From positions 9,030 through 73,029 of the forward strand of contig CAYLYH010000009.1 in the NCBI GenBank assembly GCA_964388155.1: a stretch of DNA of 64,000 nt, written 5' to 3'. Shown one piece after another: positions 1-9,011 of this stretch. A model generated the notes under the pieces. The model saw only the letters and a program-made list of their open reading frames with translations, was not told where the DNA came from and did not search any database. The translations under genes were made by a program, and so were the position numbers. Within the stretch, counting starts at the first letter, position 1, and each line of letters begins with the position of its first letter. The stretch is from JACNKV01 sp964388155. Lineage in GTDB: Bacteria > Fidelibacterota > Marinisomatia > Marinisomatales > JACNKV01.

Positions 1-165
1 CGCTCCACCCATTCCTACAGCCCTGGCACTGGTCTCAAGCTTTAACCAATTACCCGCGGCTGTCGCAACTTTTGTGACCACATCCGGGATATTTCGGTAT
101 TGTCCGTGGATTGTACCCGTTATCAATAATAACGTTAAACTGATTGTTGTAATCTTTCTCATCAT
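1..165 (-). CDS. PorV/PorQ-like outer-membrane protein, N-terminal fragment (cut by window edge)
   Basis: The first 55 codons of a second PorV-like gene start at 165 and run off the left edge. They encode a signal peptide (MMRKITTISLTLLLITGTIHG) followed by the family's early region with LKLETSARAVGMGGAF. This is identical in DNA and protein to the start of the gene at 4542-5573. It begins 8 bases after the stop of the PKD-domain cargo gene, the same spacing seen in the complete pair, so cargo and barrel appear to be expressed together. Whether the two PorV copies differ further in cannot be seen. The annotation rests entirely on identity to the complete paralog. Confidence 0.85.
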   Translation of the reverse strand, partial: MMRKITTISLTLLLITGTIHGQYRNIPDVVTKVATAAGNWLKLETSARAVGMGGA

Positions 166-267
166 CTCACCCCTTACCGGACAACCGCAAATTTACCCAA
201 AAACTCTTTTCCGCTATCCGACTCTACACGAAAAATGTATAAGCCCGGAGCAATCTCCTGGTTGTTG
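1..267. repeat. 267-bp exact direct repeat, copy A (truncated by window edge)
   Basis: This stretch matches 5409-5675 base for base, at an offset of 5408. It covers the first 165 bases of a PorV-like gene (minus strand), an 8-base spacer, and the stop plus last 30 codons of the upstream cargo gene. Identity stops sharply at 268 (5676 in the other copy). Because the window starts inside copy A, its left limit is unknown. It may be a real recent duplication or gene conversion, or a point where an assembly stopped at a repeat. Confidence 0.97.
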
Positions 268-3200
268 TCGGTTCTTAAATCCCAGAACTCGTAGCTAAAG
301 TACTCATCGTGATGCTCAAATGATGTTACGACTTCACCTGTTATCGTATAAATGGTAATCCTGCAATCCTGTGGTAAATGAATAAATTGGAGTAAGCGAC
401 TATCTGCGGTTTCATTAAATTCAGAATGAACAATATATGGATTCGGGACCACCATTACTTCTTCGATATTTTCTTGAGTTACCTCATGAGATTTCCCAAG
501 AAGAGAAAGATCCGCTACCCAAGAATCGCCATCCACAAACCATCGTTCCGGTTTAAGGATAATATAATCTCCATCCTTCCAACCATAATCTGGGATCCAT
601 GGATTCATATTACTTCCATCCTCGCCATCTAACCATGTATTAGGAGCAAATTCTCCGACAGGAATGTATTCACTCGCCACCCAAATCATGTCAGCATATT
701 TAACAGACATATCTTTTTCATAGGATTGGTTTTCGCTCCAAATCGGGACGTTATTAGTGAAGAAATCGAAAAATGTATAATCAATATAAAGATCATAAAT
801 GTATGGTGCATCCTCAATTTCACCATCTAACATAACATCTTCCCATCTCATTGCTAACTTTTCGTTACGCTCCCACATACAATCTTTGTTCCCAGGATCT
901 TCATCCTCCCCAGTGGTTCCTTTATCCAAATGAATAATATCCACTTTTTTTCCGGTTGTTAGATTCGTTATTCGGAAAGGTAAAAGTGTTCCGTCAAAAG
1001 GTAAATCATTACATCCTCCAGAGGGACTCACCTGCCTGGCTGTATCTAATACTGAAGTACTAAACTCAATTTTATATTCATATAGAGGTCGATTATCAAA
1101 TTTTTCTTGAGATGAGTATTCCAACCACACATTTATAAATGCATTGCTTGAGTCCATATTCGTTTCCCACGCGTCTATAAATGCGTAATATTTACCTTCT
1201 GTAATCTCCTCTAATTTATACCAATCACTGATATTATTATCATATCTTAAGCGCACACCATCAAAAAATTCAGTCCAATTACTTTGATACCCTACCTCAT
1301 ATTGGTTCATAATGGGAAAGGCATTCAGCTTGTAATCCGGTAGGTAGATGATATCATTACTGCTTTTCGCTCCGGGCAAACTTAACAAACTATCTACACT
1401 TACAGAATCAAGCGTGCTGACAGATCCGACATCCACCCAGCTCGCAGGTTCTTGAAACACAGAATCGGTAATTTCATACACATACAATTTTGGGTTATCT
1501 GTCGATGCGCTTTCGAAAGATCCCGGTTTGGGTGATGCTTCAATTTCAAGCCGCATCATTGCTGTACTGAGTGCATTAACATCGACCAGTTCAAATAATC
1601 GATCACCACTCCCGATATTATTTTCATTGGCGATAATAAAGGTGTCAATACTATCTAAATCAGGGAATGAAATATTTGTAGCGTAGTATCCCGGAATAAC
1701 TGTCACAAAATTTGATGAATCAGTTTTAGAGCATTCTAAGCTTTTATTGGCACCCCAATAGGGTTCTGTTTCTTCATTGACAATGAAATGTTCTGGATTT
1801 GCAGGTGACCACACTTCCACTTCACGATATGTACCATCTCCATCTTCATCAACAAACTGCTTTGTGTAGGTTGGCAAACCCATATCATAAGCCGTGACGG
1901 CATACGTATATTCCACACCGTCGATTACATTTGTATCAATAAATGAATAGGATAATCCGGTATTTGCGCCCAAACTTATTTCGGTTCTGAGCGGATCTAA
2001 ACCCATGATATTTAATCCTCTTGCTTCTTCCTCTTCACAAGAATAATCATTTTCATATAAACAATGCAGTCGATCCTGTTCTTCATCCAAATCAAATTGA
2101 GCAATAGGAACCCACCCGACCGTATCTCGTGGCACTGTTGGATCCATATCATAATAAGTATCATAAATCACGGTTCCCCAAGTTTTTCCGCTATTTAAAC
2201 TCCTATACACTTTATATCCTTCAAAATCACTATACCCGGTCATCGGATCATTAGAGTCCTCTGAAATACCATCCCATGTCAATACTACTTTTTGGTGCTC
2301 AACTCGAGCAAATACATTTGGAGCAGCTGGGGGTTGAATAGTTTCTGTAACTGCAGTCACTATGACAGTATCCGGTTCAGATATTAGACCATGTTCATCA
2401 GTTACCGTTAATACTATTTCGTATTCGGTACGTTCGGTAAGGTTTGTGGGTATCGTAATCACCGGTTTGATTACTGTTGGATTGTTTATAACCAGAGATT
2501 CATCTACACTTTCCCAACTAAAAAGTAATTGGTCATGATTAATATCAGTGGACATTCCACCGTTCAATGCTATTGTTCGTCCTTGGACAGTTTTTCTAAA
2601 ATTACCGGCATGAGCAATGGGTGTTTTATTTTCTAATACACTTATTTCAACATCATCAGAATGGCGACCACCTTCTTCGTTTGTAACGATTAGGGTAAAT
2701 ATCAACGTTCTTTCACTATCATAATCAGGAGCAATAAAAGTGGGGTTTACTGCTGATATATTATCCATTTCCACAATTGGAACTCCATCATCCGTTGGTG
2801 CAGACCACCAATATTGTAAATTTGCTCCATCCGGATCAGATGAATTACTTCCATCCAACTCAACCAAGTCTCCCTGTTCTACAACTTGAGAGTTACCTGC
2901 ATCAGCTGTTGGTAAATATATTAATACTGTAATAATTACTGTGTCAGGAAGTGATACATTCCCATCTTCATCTGTAACAATTAGTTCAAAGAAATAGTCT
3001 GTAGTATCTGTGACTGAAGGAGCGATAAAACTTGGATTGGCAATAAATTCATTAGATAAAACAATGTCATTCAGTGAATCCCATTGGTAAGTAATCACTG
3101 TTAATTCGGGGTCATATGACGTAGAACCATCAAGTTGTACTATAGTATTCTCAATAACTGATTGCCTATCACCTGCATCTGCAATCGGAGGTAAATTCGG

Positions 3201-4508
3201 ATTGATTGTAATTATTACTGTATCGGATTCTGAATAGAAAGCTCCGTCGAAAACCACCAACGAAAACTGAAACACCTCTGCTTCTTCAACATTGGGAGCA
3301 ATGAAGGTTGGGGTAACAGCATTATTGTCAGATAAGACGATTCCGTCCGGGATTATCCACAAGTATGTGAGTGGGGATCCACTCACACTAACAGATGCTG
3401 ACCCATCTAACGTAACCAAGCGCCCCTCTACCACAGACTGATCCTCTCCTGCGTCAGCAATTGGCGGTAAACTTTCAAAAACAGATATATAATTTACTTT
3501 CGTCTCCGTTACAGATAGCGTATATATATCCGTTACTGTCAAGCTCACCGTAAACTCACCAGATTCTTCGTAAGTATAAACCGGGAGTTGTTCGGTACTT
3601 GATCCTCCGTCACCAAAGTCCCACTCCCAAGATAATAACTCTCCGTCTCCCTGGTCAGATAAATCTGTATATTGAACCGTCAAGGGAGTATCACCTTCTG
3701 TCACGTCGGATGTAAAATCTACAGTAGGAGGATTGGGCTGATTTACCGTAACAACAGCCGTCGTGGAGTCACTAATCCCTTGACTATTTTCGACAACTAA
3801 TTTCACATTCCACTCACCGGCAGTTGTAAATACATAGGTAGGATTTTGCTCCGTGCTTGTTCCACCGTCGCCAAAATCCCAGTCCCATAAACTAATCGTC
3901 CCCATGCCCGGCTCAGACTGATCTGTGAAATTTACACTCAACGGAGCAAATCCCTCCGATGGTTCGAAACTAAAACCGGCCATAGGATTTTGGGTAACAT
4001 TTTTTGGATACACCTTTAGTTTTAATAGATTAAAGGCGGGATTTGTTAGTTCATAGCTTGTTTGTTCCAACATATTTACATTTATCATCACACCGCCGAA
4101 AGCATCCTGGAGTTTTACACTATCCATTAAAGCGGACCAACCAGAATTATTCCAATCGATATTAATAATATTATTTGCTCCATATTGAAGCGGAACATCA
4201 TATACGTGTTCCGACAAATCTCCATCGCCGGCTAATATTTGTGTAAAATAACGATCTCCATCCCAACCAATTGCTGCATCAAATGCCGGTGGTGGCGGAG
4301 GAGGCGGTGCATATTGATCTATCCCTTCATCGTAGCCATCCGTTGCATCAGGTGAAAATCCCATTAACAATTCGTACTCTCCTTCACTTGATAAATCTGT
4401 ACTTGTTTGAATTGAAAATGAAAATTCTTGCGCCACCGAAAAGGATAGAAGCATCGGCAAAACACCTAAACCAAGAATTAATTTCCGTAATATACTTTTT
4501 TCAACCAT
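174..4508 (-). CDS. Large secreted PKD/Ig-repeat protein with C-terminal type IX-style sorting domain
   Basis: A 1444-residue exported protein. Visible in order: signal peptide (about 1-26, ending SVAQ), a run of seven prolines near residue 68, two PKD domains (about 178-256 and 263-345, each with WDFGDGG and the STEQ..PVY/TY pattern), and four PKD/REJ-like Ig repeats (about 349-720) with PIADAG...LDGS...P.FIAP. A fibronectin-III-like module follows (from about 725; FEGYKVYRS.NSGKTWG). The C-terminal sorting domain has VVPNPYIVHSEF, ITIYTITGEVV and LYIFRVESDSGKEF. Such tails direct cargo to type IX secretion in FCB bacteria. A cell-surface adhesin or matrix protein is the likely role, and no enzymatic motif is visible. 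The C-terminal third is paralogous to the protein at 5582-8818, and the last 30 codons are identical in DNA. The gene lies 33 bases after the PorV-like gene. Confidence 0.88.
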   Translation of the reverse strand: MVEKSILRKLILGLGVLPMLLSFSVAQEFSFSIQTSTDLSSEGEYELLMGFSPDATDGYDEGIDQYAPPPPPPPAFDAAIGWDGDRYFTQILAGDGDLSEHVYDVPLQYGANNIINIDWNNSGWSALMDSVKLQDAFGGVMINVNMLEQTSYELTNPAFNLLKLKVYPKNVTQNPMAGFSFEPSEGFAPLSVNFTDQSEPGMGTISLWDWDFGDGGTSTEQNPTYVFTTAGEWNVKLVVENSQGISDSTTAVVTVNQPNPPTVDFTSDVTEGDTPLTVQYTDLSDQGDGELLSWEWDFGDGGSSTEQLPVYTYEESGEFTVSLTVTDIYTLSVTETKVNYISVFESLPPIADAGEDQSVVEGRLVTLDGSASVSVSGSPLTYLWIIPDGIVLSDNNAVTPTFIAPNVEEAEVFQFSLVVFDGAFYSESDTVIITINPNLPPIADAGDRQSVIENTIVQLDGSTSYDPELTVITYQWDSLNDIVLSNEFIANPSFIAPSVTDTTDYFFELIVTDEDGNVSLPDTVIITVLIYLPTADAGNSQVVEQGDLVELDGSNSSDPDGANLQYWWSAPTDDGVPIVEMDNISAVNPTFIAPDYDSERTLIFTLIVTNEEGGRHSDDVEISVLENKTPIAHAGNFRKTVQGRTIALNGGMSTDINHDQLLFSWESVDESLVINNPTVIKPVITIPTNLTERTEYEIVLTVTDEHGLISEPDTVIVTAVTETIQPPAAPNVFARVEHQKVVLTWDGISEDSNDPMTGYSDFEGYKVYRSLNSGKTWGTVIYDTYYDMDPTVPRDTVGWVPIAQFDLDEEQDRLHCLYENDYSCEEEEARGLNIMGLDPLRTEISLGANTGLSYSFIDTNVIDGVEYTYAVTAYDMGLPTYTKQFVDEDGDGTYREVEVWSPANPEHFIVNEETEPYWGANKSLECSKTDSSNFVTVIPGYYATNISFPDLDSIDTFIIANENNIGSGDRLFELVDVNALSTAMMRLEIEASPKPGSFESASTDNPKLYVYEITDSVFQEPASWVDVGSVSTLDSVSVDSLLSLPGAKSSNDIIYLPDYKLNAFPIMNQYEVGYQSNWTEFFDGVRLRYDNNISDWYKLEEITEGKYYAFIDAWETNMDSSNAFINVWLEYSSQEKFDNRPLYEYKIEFSTSVLDTARQVSPSGGCNDLPFDGTLLPFRITNLTTGKKVDIIHLDKGTTGEDEDPGNKDCMWERNEKLAMRWEDVMLDGEIEDAPYIYDLYIDYTFFDFFTNNVPIWSENQSYEKDMSVKYADMIWVASEYIPVGEFAPNTWLDGEDGSNMNPWIPDYGWKDGDYIILKPERWFVDGDSWVADLSLLGKSHEVTQENIEEVMVVPNPYIVHSEFNETADSRLLQFIHLPQDCRITIYTITGEVVTSFEHHDEYFSYEFWDLRTDNNQEIAPGLYIFRVESDSGKEFLGKFAVVR

Positions 4509-4541
4509 TGTTTTTCCTTATGAAAAATATTTTTCTTTGGA

Positions 4542-5573
4542 TTAAAACTCCAGACTAAGTCCTAATTGGTGAGTAAGTTTCAATACGCCCAAGTCTGAGT
4601 AAGCATAGTCCACACCAATCACCATCCCGGGGATACGTATCTTTACTCCGGCACCCGCACTCAAACCCGCCGTGTCATGACCCAAATGCATCCCGACACG
4701 AGCAAACGCAAACTCACGAAAACTGTACTCACACCCCATCGCTCCATAAACCGTATAATCACTGGGGTTTACACCATCTAACGAAAGACTCAAACGATGA
4801 ATCTCACTTTTAATAAACGAACTCTCTCCGCCAATAATATCATTCTTAATACCCAAACGGAATACTAACGGTAATGGGAAATGCTCCGTTACCTTTGCCA
4901 ACTGGCCATCCACACTTGTTGTATCCGGAACTTCCTGGTTTAAGCCTTCTCCGTGGTATTGGACTTCCGGACCAAAGTTGCTCACGCTCATCCCTAATGC
5001 AAATCCATATATCCCCGTATCAAAATGACTACCAATGTCAAACGCAAATGTCTGCATTGTTGTTGTATATATCTGATCACGGATGTAATCTAAGGACATA
5101 CCTATCTTTAACCTATCTGTTAATCTGCGGGCATACGCCGTACGCAATGCCAAGGACGTTACATTAAACTCTTCTCCCGTTCCGTTCGGATAGGCTTCTG
5201 TTGTAACATCCATCATACCGGAGTTAACATAAAACAGATGAATCCCGATAAAGTCTGAACTGCTTAACTTCATCCCGTAGGACATGACGTTATGCGTAAT
5301 CCCTACCACATAGTTCGTCTTGGCATAATAGCCTTCTGAACCCTTAATAAATGCCACACTTGCAGGATTGTACGGAATCGCAGATACACCACTCCCTGCT
5401 GCAACAAACGCTCCACCCATTCCTACAGCCCTGGCACTGGTCTCAAGCTTTAACCAATTACCCGCGGCTGTCGCAACTTTTGTGACCACATCCGGGATAT
5501 TTCGGTATTGTCCGTGGATTGTACCCGTTATCAATAATAACGTTAAACTGATTGTTGTAATCTTTCTCATCAT
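4542..5573 (-). CDS. PorV/PorQ-family outer-membrane beta-barrel protein
   Basis: A 343-residue exported protein with a signal peptide (about 1-21) and the PorV/PorQ-family opening: LKLETSARAVGMGGAF, then SAIPYNPASVAF. Alternating hydrophobic strands follow up to a final aromatic residue (LSLEF), as in an FadL-like barrel. In FCB bacteria PorV/PorQ proteins sit in the outer membrane and shuttle or anchor type IX cargo. The gene lies 8 bases after one sorting-domain cargo gene and 33 bases before the next, so it probably serves both. Its first 55 codons are duplicated exactly at the window start. The exact cargo-handling role is inferred from family and context. Confidence 0.87.
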   Translation of the reverse strand: MMRKITTISLTLLLITGTIHGQYRNIPDVVTKVATAAGNWLKLETSARAVGMGGAFVAAGSGVSAIPYNPASVAFIKGSEGYYAKTNYVVGITHNVMSYGMKLSSSDFIGIHLFYVNSGMMDVTTEAYPNGTGEEFNVTSLALRTAYARRLTDRLKIGMSLDYIRDQIYTTTMQTFAFDIGSHFDTGIYGFALGMSVSNFGPEVQYHGEGLNQEVPDTTSVDGQLAKVTEHFPLPLVFRLGIKNDIIGGESSFIKSEIHRLSLSLDGVNPSDYTVYGAMGCEYSFREFAFARVGMHLGHDTAGLSAGAGVKIRIPGMVIGVDYAYSDLGVLKLTHQLGLSLEF

Positions 5574-5675
5574 CTCACCCCTTACCGGACAACCGCAAAT
5601 TTACCCAAAAACTCTTTTCCGCTATCCGACTCTACACGAAAAATGTATAAGCCCGGAGCAATCTCCTGGTTGTTG
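5409..5675. repeat. 267-bp exact direct repeat, copy B
   Basis: The internal partner of the repeat at 1-267. It spans the first 55 codons of the PorV-like gene, the 8-base spacer, and the stop plus last 30 codons of the upstream cargo gene. Noncoding and third-codon positions are identical as well, which points to recent duplication or conversion rather than selection on protein sequence. The right limit at 5675/5676 is sharp. Confidence 0.97.
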
Positions 5676-8600
5676 ATTGTTCGAAGATCCCACCATTCAT
5701 TCCCGTCCAATTCATTATCATGCCTGAATGTTTGCACAAGCTCACCGCTAATCGTGTAAATGCTGATCTCACAATGCCCCGGCACATTTGTAAACCGTAT
5801 CTGTCTGAGGTATTCATTCTCACGAAATTCAGAATGCACGATGTACGGATTTGGCACAACCCAAACCTTATTGAGTGATTCATCGGATGGAACACCGGAA
5901 ACAACCGTCACAAAGTTTCGATCATGGATGGTTGTTCCTCTGGCATTTTCTATGCTTTGATACGCTCCCCAATTATCCGGGTTGGATTGAGTGCGTGTGC
6001 TGTCCATGATAAATGTACCATCTCCCTGGTCAATCCATGTAACCGTAAAGGGTTCTTCAACGCCCATATCGTAGGCAGTTACAGAGTAAGTATATTCCAT
6101 TCCGTCCACAACTTGCTCATCCGTAAATTTGTATTTGAGAATGGTTTCTTTCCCTTCTACGATAATGGTATCCCAATCCGTGGTGTCCATTAATACTTCA
6201 TCAAAACCGGAATCTTCTCCGAGGTAGAACCACGGTGCCTTCGGATCGGGTCCGGTAATATTTCGCCCTCGATTTTCCCCGCTGCAATTGCCACCTGTAT
6301 AAATGCAATGCAGAGAATCTGCTTCTGCATTTAAGTCGTATTGTGCCATGGGTCTCCAGCCGACGTGTTTCCCGGTTGTATCATAGACCATATCTTCTAA
6401 ACCGCCCCACGTTTTTCCGCCATCGATACTTTTATAAAGTTTATATCCTTCAAAGTCTCCGTAACCGGTGACAACATCTGTGGATAATTCAGCGGCATCA
6501 TCCCAGTACAATTCCACTTTCCCCTGATCCACTTTTGTAATTACCGTCGGAGCAGTCGGGGGTGTAAATCCCTGGTAATGAGAATTATACATAATCTGAG
6601 CAAATTCAGCATTTTTAATTAAATCTGCTTTATCCTCGCCAAAAATAATGGTGAAAGAGAATGGAACTTCCTCACCCACGGCGATATTAAACGGACCCGT
6701 ACTTGCTATTAACACGCAATCCAGTCCTTCGTCTCCATCGCTCCAGACGGACTCTTTTTCTAAGCCTTCCAATGAATCAAAATGCGGATTAAAATCCGGA
6801 TCCATTTCATCGAGAGACGGCTCCTTTGAATGAAAAAACCAATCCTGTTCAGAGTCTGTAATATTTGTTGTGTCACCCGACATCAGCTTGAACTGAATTT
6901 CCTCTTTGTTTTTCGCCCGCGGGGGTTCGATTCCAGGATTTTTCACACCCGGACGGTTCATCCAGTCAAACCAGTGCCAATCCGTAATTTTTAATTTCTG
7001 TCCGGGGAGACGGTTAATCCCATGGATATCTTCGTACAATGTATCCGTCGCGACTGGTGTATCTAAAAGCTGAACAGCCACAATGCCAAGGTCTGACCCT
7101 GACGCAGGACCGCTGATACCGTCGTAATCATAAATCATTGCCATACTGATAATGAGTTCTTCATTATTCACAACAATGGTGCTGTCATACGACTCCATTG
7201 TGTCATCACTTGGCGTTCGTCCGCCGGTACTTCCGGTAATGGTTTGAGAGTACGCATCTGCATCGAAGTAAAATCCCAAAAACATTTTATTGTAATCGTA
7301 CCCTTTACCACCATTGATTTTTGATCCGTCCGGCAGCACGATGCCTTCTCCACATAGAGGCTCCCATATCTCCCCGGCAGCTTCACATGCCTCCTTCGAA
7401 TAGATTGCAGGATCTGTACACCGAGACAGATCGCGGATTGACCCGTCAGGCTCTTTCTCAAATGCACACCAGTCCCCACTTTCGTTTCGTACTTTTACTG
7501 TAACAAAGAGGATATCTTCCGCAAATGATACGCCGTAAGAATGGGCGGTGGACATAACTTTCAATCCCATGGGGTAGCCTTTTTGCAAATATTTATCTCC
7601 GGTGGAATTCACTTTATTCCCGCGATGCGCCCAGCGATCATCAAACTCAATATAGATGTCCGAATCTGAAACGAACGTTCCCGGCAACTCAACCCAGCAA
7701 TCCGGGTTCTTTCGTGTAGCAGGAACACACCCGGTTTCTTCAGGTGCGTAATCTTCTGCCCACCATCCGGGCCAGAATGGGACGGCATCTCCGGTTGTTT
7801 CATTAAAATTTACCGGCCAAGTTTGTGAAAAATTACTGTGAGCCAGTAATGGATACGGATCATTCGGGTCCGTAAAATCTGTTTCACCAAAAATATCACC
7901 GGCAGTAACTTCACGATTTTGCGTTAACTGTCGGGCATTGGTGGTCGGTTGCCAATCGGTATCATAACGGCGTGTCAACCATGATTCAGACACGGTTGCA
8001 CCATAGTATTCCAGATTCGCACACTCATCCCAGTCTTCGTTAAATCCATCGCATCCGGAATAATCATAGAAATCAAATACGGAGCTGGGGGTTCTGCTCT
8101 GCAGTGCAGGACGTAATGCCCACGGATAAATCAGTCCAATTCCCTTTTTCTCGTTGGGATCCATATATGCATTCGGCAAATTCGGGTCAGCACCATACGT
8201 TGTGCTAATCATCAGCACCCCTGCATTCGGATCAAAATCATCATGATCTACATACCACTGATTCGGTAGTGTGAAAGCCAAGTATGATTCAACTTTCGTT
8301 CCGACAATGCCGTCATCCTCATACGTTTCAAAGACCACTCCGGCGTAGTTAAATGTAGTATCCCCATCGATGGTAATCATTTTCCGATATGCTCCGTTGG
8401 ATGACCACACCTTATAATCTGAACCGGACAAGTCTCCTTCTAATATCCAGTTGTATTTGTGGGCGTATTCCATCCCCGGAACTCCTGCGATAAAACCACA
8501 TTGTGGGATATAAGCATACTCCCCCCACAATCCTGCCGGTTGCTTATCCCAACGACCGTCTCTATCAACATCGATGTCAATAAAATCCCCATAATTGAGA

Positions 8601-8818
8601 ATCGTTGATTTTATTTTTCCTTTCAGCAAATAGCCGATGGCTCGATCATTTGTCGGGTTAGTCGGATAAGCAAAGTCTCCGCGTTTTGTTAACGGCTGTG
8701 GAGCAGAATTGTTGATCACGGTTTCATCAGCAGGGGATCCCGGCTCAACGCCAAAAATCTGCCCAGTCAATCCGAAAATTAAAAATGAAATGCCAAGTGT
8801 ATTTTTAAGTGTATTCAT
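5582..8818 (-). CDS. Large secreted protein with FN3-like module and type IX-style sorting domain
   Basis: A 1078-residue exported protein starting at the ATG at 8818. A TTG four codons earlier has no ribosome site, whereas GGAAG precedes the ATG. The signal peptide ends near GQIFG. The long N-terminal half has no domain I recognise but is rich in Asp, Trp and Tyr. From about residue 750 there is an FN3-like module (FEGYKLYKSIDGGKTWG, SVTAYDMG) paralogous to the one in the 174-4508 protein. The last ~95 residues form a sorting domain (VVPNPYIVHSEF, ISIYTISGELV, IAPGLYIFRVES). It precedes the PorV-like gene by 8 bases and is the likely cargo of that barrel. Similar architectures occur in FCB surface proteins of unknown function. 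Secretion is well supported; the function is unknown. Confidence 0.85.
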   Translation of the reverse strand: MNTLKNTLGISFLIFGLTGQIFGVEPGSPADETVINNSAPQPLTKRGDFAYPTNPTNDRAIGYLLKGKIKSTILNYGDFIDIDVDRDGRWDKQPAGLWGEYAYIPQCGFIAGVPGMEYAHKYNWILEGDLSGSDYKVWSSNGAYRKMITIDGDTTFNYAGVVFETYEDDGIVGTKVESYLAFTLPNQWYVDHDDFDPNAGVLMISTTYGADPNLPNAYMDPNEKKGIGLIYPWALRPALQSRTPSSVFDFYDYSGCDGFNEDWDECANLEYYGATVSESWLTRRYDTDWQPTTNARQLTQNREVTAGDIFGETDFTDPNDPYPLLAHSNFSQTWPVNFNETTGDAVPFWPGWWAEDYAPEETGCVPATRKNPDCWVELPGTFVSDSDIYIEFDDRWAHRGNKVNSTGDKYLQKGYPMGLKVMSTAHSYGVSFAEDILFVTVKVRNESGDWCAFEKEPDGSIRDLSRCTDPAIYSKEACEAAGEIWEPLCGEGIVLPDGSKINGGKGYDYNKMFLGFYFDADAYSQTITGSTGGRTPSDDTMESYDSTIVVNNEELIISMAMIYDYDGISGPASGSDLGIVAVQLLDTPVATDTLYEDIHGINRLPGQKLKITDWHWFDWMNRPGVKNPGIEPPRAKNKEEIQFKLMSGDTTNITDSEQDWFFHSKEPSLDEMDPDFNPHFDSLEGLEKESVWSDGDEGLDCVLIASTGPFNIAVGEEVPFSFTIIFGEDKADLIKNAEFAQIMYNSHYQGFTPPTAPTVITKVDQGKVELYWDDAAELSTDVVTGYGDFEGYKLYKSIDGGKTWGGLEDMVYDTTGKHVGWRPMAQYDLNAEADSLHCIYTGGNCSGENRGRNITGPDPKAPWFYLGEDSGFDEVLMDTTDWDTIIVEGKETILKYKFTDEQVVDGMEYTYSVTAYDMGVEEPFTVTWIDQGDGTFIMDSTRTQSNPDNWGAYQSIENARGTTIHDRNFVTVVSGVPSDESLNKVWVVPNPYIVHSEFRENEYLRQIRFTNVPGHCEISIYTISGELVQTFRHDNELDGNEWWDLRTINNQEIAPGLYIFRVESDSGKEFLGKFAVVR

Positions 8819-8970
8819 TGATGCTTCCAATGTTTGTTAAAAGATTTAAGATTCGGTCACTTCGCAAAAAATGCTCTATGTTTTTTATTAATATTTGGTA
8901 GAGAAACCGATAATTTCACACATCGATGTGCAAAATCTGTTGTCCTCTTAATTAACTCTTTGGAATCCAT

Positions 8971-9011
8971 ATTCTTAATTCTTCAATCTTAATTCTTAAT
9001 TCCTAAGATTC
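8971..9011. repeat. Degenerate GAATTAA heptad repeat downstream of TonB receptor gene
   Basis: On the minus strand this reads as about five to six imperfect copies of GAATTAA (variants GATTGAA, GAATATG) starting directly after the stop codon at 9012. It occupies part of the 193-base gap before the cargo gene at 8818. The rest of that gap shows nothing I can name. It is one of four short degenerate repeats that directly follow stop codons in this window. Confidence 0.7.
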
